Below, piece after piece: positions 60,901-64,000 of a stretch of DNA of 64,000 bases (position 1 is its first letter; each line of letters opens with the position of its first letter). Below the pieces are notes generated by a model. That model searched no databases. It worked only from the letters and a program-made list of their open reading frames with translations, and was not told the origin of the DNA. The position numbers and the translations under genes are program-made. The stretch spans positions 62,001 through 126,000 of the forward strand of contig NOWV01000192.1 in NCBI GenBank assembly GCA_003344405.1, given 5' to 3'. The stretch is from Trichoplax sp. H2 (Eukaryota; Placozoa; Uniplacotomia; Trichoplacea).

Positions 60901-63896
60901 AATATATTTGGAGTTTCAGACTAATCTATTTGACAAAAAATATGCAGCACAGATGCTACATTTTTAATTAATAATACTTTGAAATGTGACTAAATACACA
61001 TTAAATTAACTTGTTTACTTTAATCGCCAATCGTTATTATTCTAATTTTATAATATTAAATCGCCTAAATGATACCAATATTAACTTCAATACATTTTCA
61101 TGTAGATGGTTATATGCAAACTCAATTCAAAGGATTAGTAAAGAAGCATGGGATGACTCAAAGAACTTGAAAAATATGTAAGCTGACTGTAATAAATCTG
61201 GGTAGATGTTAGAGGTGCCATGTAAAAGTTAAGCCTTAATCATATCAGTCTTTAGCTATTAATTATAAGTATTATATTTATGAAGTTAGCCGCCCTTGCA
61301 GTTCTTCGCTGAGTTTATAACGAAGCTTTTGAAATAATACAGTAATCTAATCTTTTTCGCTCTTTATGATATAAATTTCTCTTAGTATACCCTAAATCGT
61401 ATCATCGTTCATAATAGAGTAATCTAGACCAAGTAATAATACGAGTATAATGGCTTCCTTCAGTAAAAGCATAAGTTTTAATTTAAAATGTTGTAAATTT
61501 CAAAACTCCTAAAAACAGTCTTAAAAATTATATAAAAGCAAAAGAATTTTGGTATTGCTGCGCTGCAGGGAACGGTAGTGTTTGTACATTAGAGCATTCC
61601 GTTTGCTTAACCTTCTTTAGCCAGTTTCTAGTTTTGACATCTTCAGCATTAATACGTTACTGGCTTGTTGTGCAACGGTGGAACTGAAATTAACAGTTAC
61701 ATATGATTGCTAAGAATAATCTAGTTATTTTCCTTATCACTCTGATCGTAGCTTAGTTGCAGCAGATCATATGATACTAATGAGGACTCATAAGCTATTG
61801 TAGAAGTCTATAAACCGCGATAAATTATGCAATGAAGAGAATTGTTGAAAATCTGTATTTAAAATAGTCTATATGACGTTTAAATCCTGTCTGTTAGCGG
61901 AGGAGTGATATTTCTGATAGAGTAGATATTGGGTCCTGAAATATGGTTCAGGGACGTAAGCTATGGATTGTAAATTGCGTTACTTCGTTGTTAAGTGCTA
62001 TTAAAATATGCAAATAACTTGTTGCATTAATATCGTATCGAACACTTGAAATAATTGATTAAACTCAGGCTATTTTTATATAGAGATTTGTCAAATAATG
62101 CTATTAGAAATATCAACGAATCTGGCCTTTCACAATTTAAATATATGGAAACATTGTTAGTTACCTTTAGCAGATTCATACACAAAATTTTATTATAAAC
62201 TTATAAATTAAAAATATAAAGAGTATAAGAAATGCAAATTGTAACTAGATATTTTTGTAATTACAGAACTCTGGGTATAAATAATTTAATCCGCCTGCAC
62301 GATTTTATCTTTTCTGAGTTATCTGAACTTACATCTTTGTAAGAACATTCCTAACTTTTTCCAATACCTACTAATTTTTTCATATTTTAACTCATCACTC
62401 CAAATTTCTATTTTGTATTTCATCTTTATTTGTTTAATTTACAGAAAGCTACATGGCAACGATTTAACTTTTATCAGTACTAATTCCTTCTATGGGCTGA
62501 AGAACTTGGAAATACTGTAATGCAATACTTAAGTGTTTTAGTACTTATAACGCACCATTAGAAAATTACTTCTACGACATCACTTTAAAGGGCTATTTAC
62601 TAAAGCGCTTTAAATTGATACGATTTCTTACATATTGACTCAGATTCCTATACGATAACAAAATTAAAGTTATCGCTCCAGGTTCCTTTGCTAATCTAAA
62701 CAAGCTAACTCTCATGTAAGTAATGAAAAGAATAATTTTAGGTTAAAATAGAGCAATAAATGATAGGTTTCATAGCCATAAAAGGTGGAGCTCTATATTT
62801 TGCGGAAGGTACGCAGCCAAGGAGTTAATACTCAATTTTCAACAGCAACTATGCTTTTTCGCTTCAACTGTGATTTTATACTATAGGAAAGTTTAATTGT
62901 TAGAATACAAGACAGCTATATTTATACTGAGACTGCAACTTATTATTCTTTTAAAACTCTCTGGTCTTAGAATAATAAATTAAGTAATAAATACAGTCAA
63001 TTCGATCTTGTCTACAATTATATTACAATGCAAAAACTTTAACGGTCTCGTTTTTGTTTGGCAACCAGGCTAATAAGCAGCCTGTCTTGTCAGTTTATTG
63101 TAAATAACATTATGCTATCACCTAATAGTGAACTATCACGGAATAAACTCTTATCTATCAACGATCGTGTCTTTAACGATTTACCTTCATTAGAGACATT
63201 GTGAGTCTTAACGTATAGTATTACAAATTTATTTCTCTAAGCTATTGTCAAAAGCAACAGTAAACTAAATTGCATTAAATTAAATCTTAATTTTTTACAT
63301 TTTAGGCATATTCCAGATAATTACGTACTTAATCTAACTTCAACTACTTTCAAAGGCTCTCACCAGATAGATACAATGTATGAAATATTCTCTTTCTTAT
63401 ATGCTAAAACAACAATATTGCAACAGTTTAATATCAGATAGTTACAATTTTTGCAGTAAACTATCAGGAAATGGAGTTCAACAAATTTCTGGTGATTCTT
63501 TCTCTGATTTGATAAACTTAAAACGATTGTAAGTTATATCATGCTACTGTGCTTGCCAAATAAATCATTAATTATTACTTTATCTTTAGCTATTTTGATT
63601 ATATAATTAATTCATTTTTATTATTAGGGAACTGAGAATTTGCTCTATAACCGAAATCGGAACTGAAATATTTGCTCGCAATACTAAGCTGCAGCACTTG
63701 TTTGTTAACACTTTCCATACTTTAAGAAATCTATACTACTTTGACTTTATTTTCTATTATATCCAGTAATATAGTCCAAAATAATATCTAATGCTATTAA
63801 AATAACTTAAATTCATCTTTTAAGAGATGTAAGTGGCTGTAAAATTTCGATGGTGACCTCTAGAGCTTTCTCTAATTGTACCGCCCTAAAAATATT
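48837..63896 (+). CDS. LGR-type receptor gene 3 (5' part; N-cap and 23 LRR exons seen)
   Basis: The third paralog of the cluster, running off the right edge of the window. Exons seen: signal peptide 48837-48900, LRR N-cap 51096-51210 and 23 LRR exons from 51400 to 63896, giving about 613 residues. Exon order and repeat identity follow gene 2: first repeat, A/B pairs, then the same seven-repeat series (RLSRNEIRRV, SISRNRLTEM, W-containing, DLSNNAIRNI, TLGINNLIRL, KLHGNDLTFI, FLYDNKIKVI), then repeats matching gene 2 exons 26-30. Compared with gene 2 it has about three fewer A/B pairs. By analogy another 30 or so LRR exons and a 7TM exon should follow beyond 64000; that is inference. Function: cell-surface receptor with unknown ligand. 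Confidence 0.85.
49126..49680 (+). mobile_element. Element D copy 1
   Basis: In gene 3 intron 1. The left end folds (GTGATAAAATCCAATCAC) and the right end is CTACAATCAC. Shares AGAATTAAAACTTTATTAGA, TAGCTCTACTCTAGCC and GACTTCTAGAAAGAAC with 54986-55393. Confidence 0.65.
51096..51210 (+). CDS. Gene 3 exon 2: cysteine-rich LRR N-cap
   Basis: 115-nt exon after GTAATAG, reading LQCPQTCTCPSASYIGCTDA and on to MTTFPTAKVM. It has the LRRNT pattern C-x3-C-x-C-x7-C, and is one codon shorter than in gene 2. It joins the signal exon in phase 1 and the first LRR in phase 2. The donor is GTGAGT. Confidence 0.87.
51400..54769 (+). CDS. Gene 3 LRR exons 3-12: A/B repeat pairs
   Basis: Ten exons: 51400-51471, 51613-51684, 51857-51931 (75 nt), 52263-52334, 52454-52525, 52859-52930, 53954-54025, 54109-54180, 54459-54530, 54695-54769 (75). 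After the first repeat (RITGTLIWKV), A and B types alternate: YLNKNKIQKI / GLNRNLLEEL, YLSYNMIQRI / WLHQNTLSGI, YMYSNKIERI / (missing), YLDDNKIETI / YLYSNSLAVL, HLHKNKIEKI / RLDENLLSTL. The B exon expected after 52859 is absent, and the intron there is about 1 kb and holds a decayed exon candidate near 53453. Donors are GTAAGT/GTAAGC except GTGAGC (51857) and GTAGGC (52454). Confidence 0.84.
53453..53518 (+). pseudogene. Possible decayed LRR exon in gene 3 intron
   Basis: After TCCTTAG the sequence starts like a type-A LRR exon (Y-F-I-N-S-I-I-D-G) and stays open in phase 2 for 66 nt up to a poor donor (GTAGTT). It has lost the F..L..L..L end of the repeat. It sits in the intron where the A/B series is broken (between exons at 52859 and 53954). 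It may be a dead exon, or rarely used; it was left out of the gene model. Confidence 0.35.
54986..55393 (+). mobile_element. Element D copy 2
   Basis: In the large gene 3 intron. Left end GTGATAAAATCTGATCAC (hairpin), right end CTACAATCACA. It is shorter than copy 1 by about 150 bp, from internal loss. Confidence 0.65.
55528..55550. repeat. Perfect hairpin TCACGGTAG/CTACCGTGA
   Basis: Nine-base arms with a five-base loop (TAAAT). The arm sequence is the same as in the right-end hairpin of element B, so this may be the solitary end of a related element. Confidence 0.7.
56348..56482 (+). repeat. 68-bp tandem duplication
   Basis: Two adjacent copies (56348-56415 and 56416-about 56482) of a unit starting TTAGAGCTATTCGTTTTACA and ending AAGAATCTTATACTG. 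They differ by a 2-base indel and a few substitutions. Confidence 0.85.
57430..58015 (+). repeat. Element G direct repeat pair
   Basis: About 57430-57630 and 57810-58015 are diverged direct copies. Shared blocks are AGCAATTTATTGGCAG / AGCAATTTATTAGCAG, CTGTATGGTTTATTT / CTGTATAATCTATTT and ATCATGATACAGGACTAAAA / ATCATGATAAAGGATAAAAT. Noncoding. Possibly an element with long direct repeats or a local duplication. Confidence 0.6.
58219..63896 (+). CDS. Gene 3 LRR exons 13-25
   Basis: Thirteen exons of 72 nt: 58219-58290, 59829-59900, 60013-60084, 61106-61177, 62084-62155, 62267-62338, 62445-62516, 62644-62715, 63129-63200, 63306-63377, 63457-63528, 63628-63699, 63825-63896. They match gene 2 exons 18-30 in order; for example KLHGNDLTFI matches QLHGNDLHII, and DVSGCKISMV matches DLGGCKIKTI. 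Junctions all keep phase 2. The 62084 donor is GTTAGT, 62445 GTAATG, 63306 GTATGA and 63628 GTTTGT, which is a weak site. Several acceptors at 59829-60084 lie inside or next to open frames on the other strand, which are shadows. Confidence 0.83.
58599..59225 (-). mobile_element. Element A copy 4 (inverted)
   Basis: In a gene 3 intron. Begins TGTCGCAAAACAGCTTAGCA and ends AACACTATCACA. It holds the 63-codon frame at 58948-59139 on the minus strand (MDVLCFNIALTLCNSD...). Confidence 0.72.
59384..59443. repeat. Inverted repeat / hairpin
   Basis: GAGAAGACCTTGACTA at 59384-59399 pairs with TAGGTCAAGGTCTCTTC at 59427-59443 around a loop of about 27 nt. In the gene 3 intron next to element A copy 4. 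No known RNA family recognised. Confidence 0.65.
61830..62010 (+). repeat. Element A remnant
   Basis: In a gene 3 intron just upstream of exon 62084. Diverged match to the right third of element A: TTTCTGATAGAGTAGATATTG, ATATGGTTCAGGGACG and TTGTTAAGTGCT. Only the 3' portion is recognisable. Confidence 0.4.
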
Positions 63897-64000
63897 GTAA
63901 GATTTTCATTTATATTTTCATAGCTATATCATTTATGAAGGAACGCAAATGTCTTACAAACCAGAGATTTAAATAATTTCTTGGGATATGATATTGTACA

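Overview
This is a window of an AT-rich animal nuclear genome. The evidence is GT-AG introns (mostly GTAAGT donors and TTTAG/TGCAG acceptors), very small phase-2 exons, rhodopsin-family GPCRs with leucine-rich-repeat (LRR) ectodomains, and many short non-autonomous DNA elements in introns and spacers. The species cannot be fixed from sequence alone. An early-branching animal such as a placozoan or cnidarian, or another AT-rich invertebrate, would fit.

The window holds three paralogous LGR-type receptor genes (LRR-containing G-protein-coupled receptors), head-to-tail on the + strand. Gene 1 is a 3' part (55-9909): 16 LRR exons and one large 7TM exon. Gene 2 is complete (13145-43177): a signal-peptide exon, a cysteine-rich LRR N-cap exon, 60 LRR exons and a 7TM exon, with about 2,116 predicted residues. 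Gene 3 is a 5' part (48837 to beyond 64000): a signal-peptide exon, an N-cap exon and at least 23 LRR exons; its 7TM exon must lie beyond the window. Nearly every LRR exon is 72 nt, begins with the third base of a codon and ends after the second base of one, so each exon is one 24-residue repeat. Gene-1 exons align one-to-one with the last 16 LRR exons plus 7TM exon of gene 2, and gene-3 exons align with the N-terminal half of gene 2. The cluster therefore arose by whole-gene tandem duplication. In addition, a two-exon 'A+B' LRR unit was amplified inside the N-terminal half.

The 7TM exons carry GN in TM1, NLALSDF in TM2, DRY after TM3, the LGR-type aspartate in TM6 (ITDLIAWLP) and NPYIY in TM7. 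By motif memory the TM region looks most like relaxin-receptor/GRL101-type LGRs, but no LDLa module is seen at the N terminus of genes 2 or 3. These would be cell-surface receptors with a very large extracellular LRR solenoid. The ligand is unknown.

Spacers (9910-13144 and 43178-48836) show no convincing gene. Introns and spacers hold at least seven repeat families (named A-G here), several with terminal GTCAC/GTGAC hairpins, one nested insertion, a 22-bp tandem array and a 68-bp tandem duplication. Exon boundaries were read by eye from splice signals, constant phase and alignment between the three paralogs; no transcript evidence was available.
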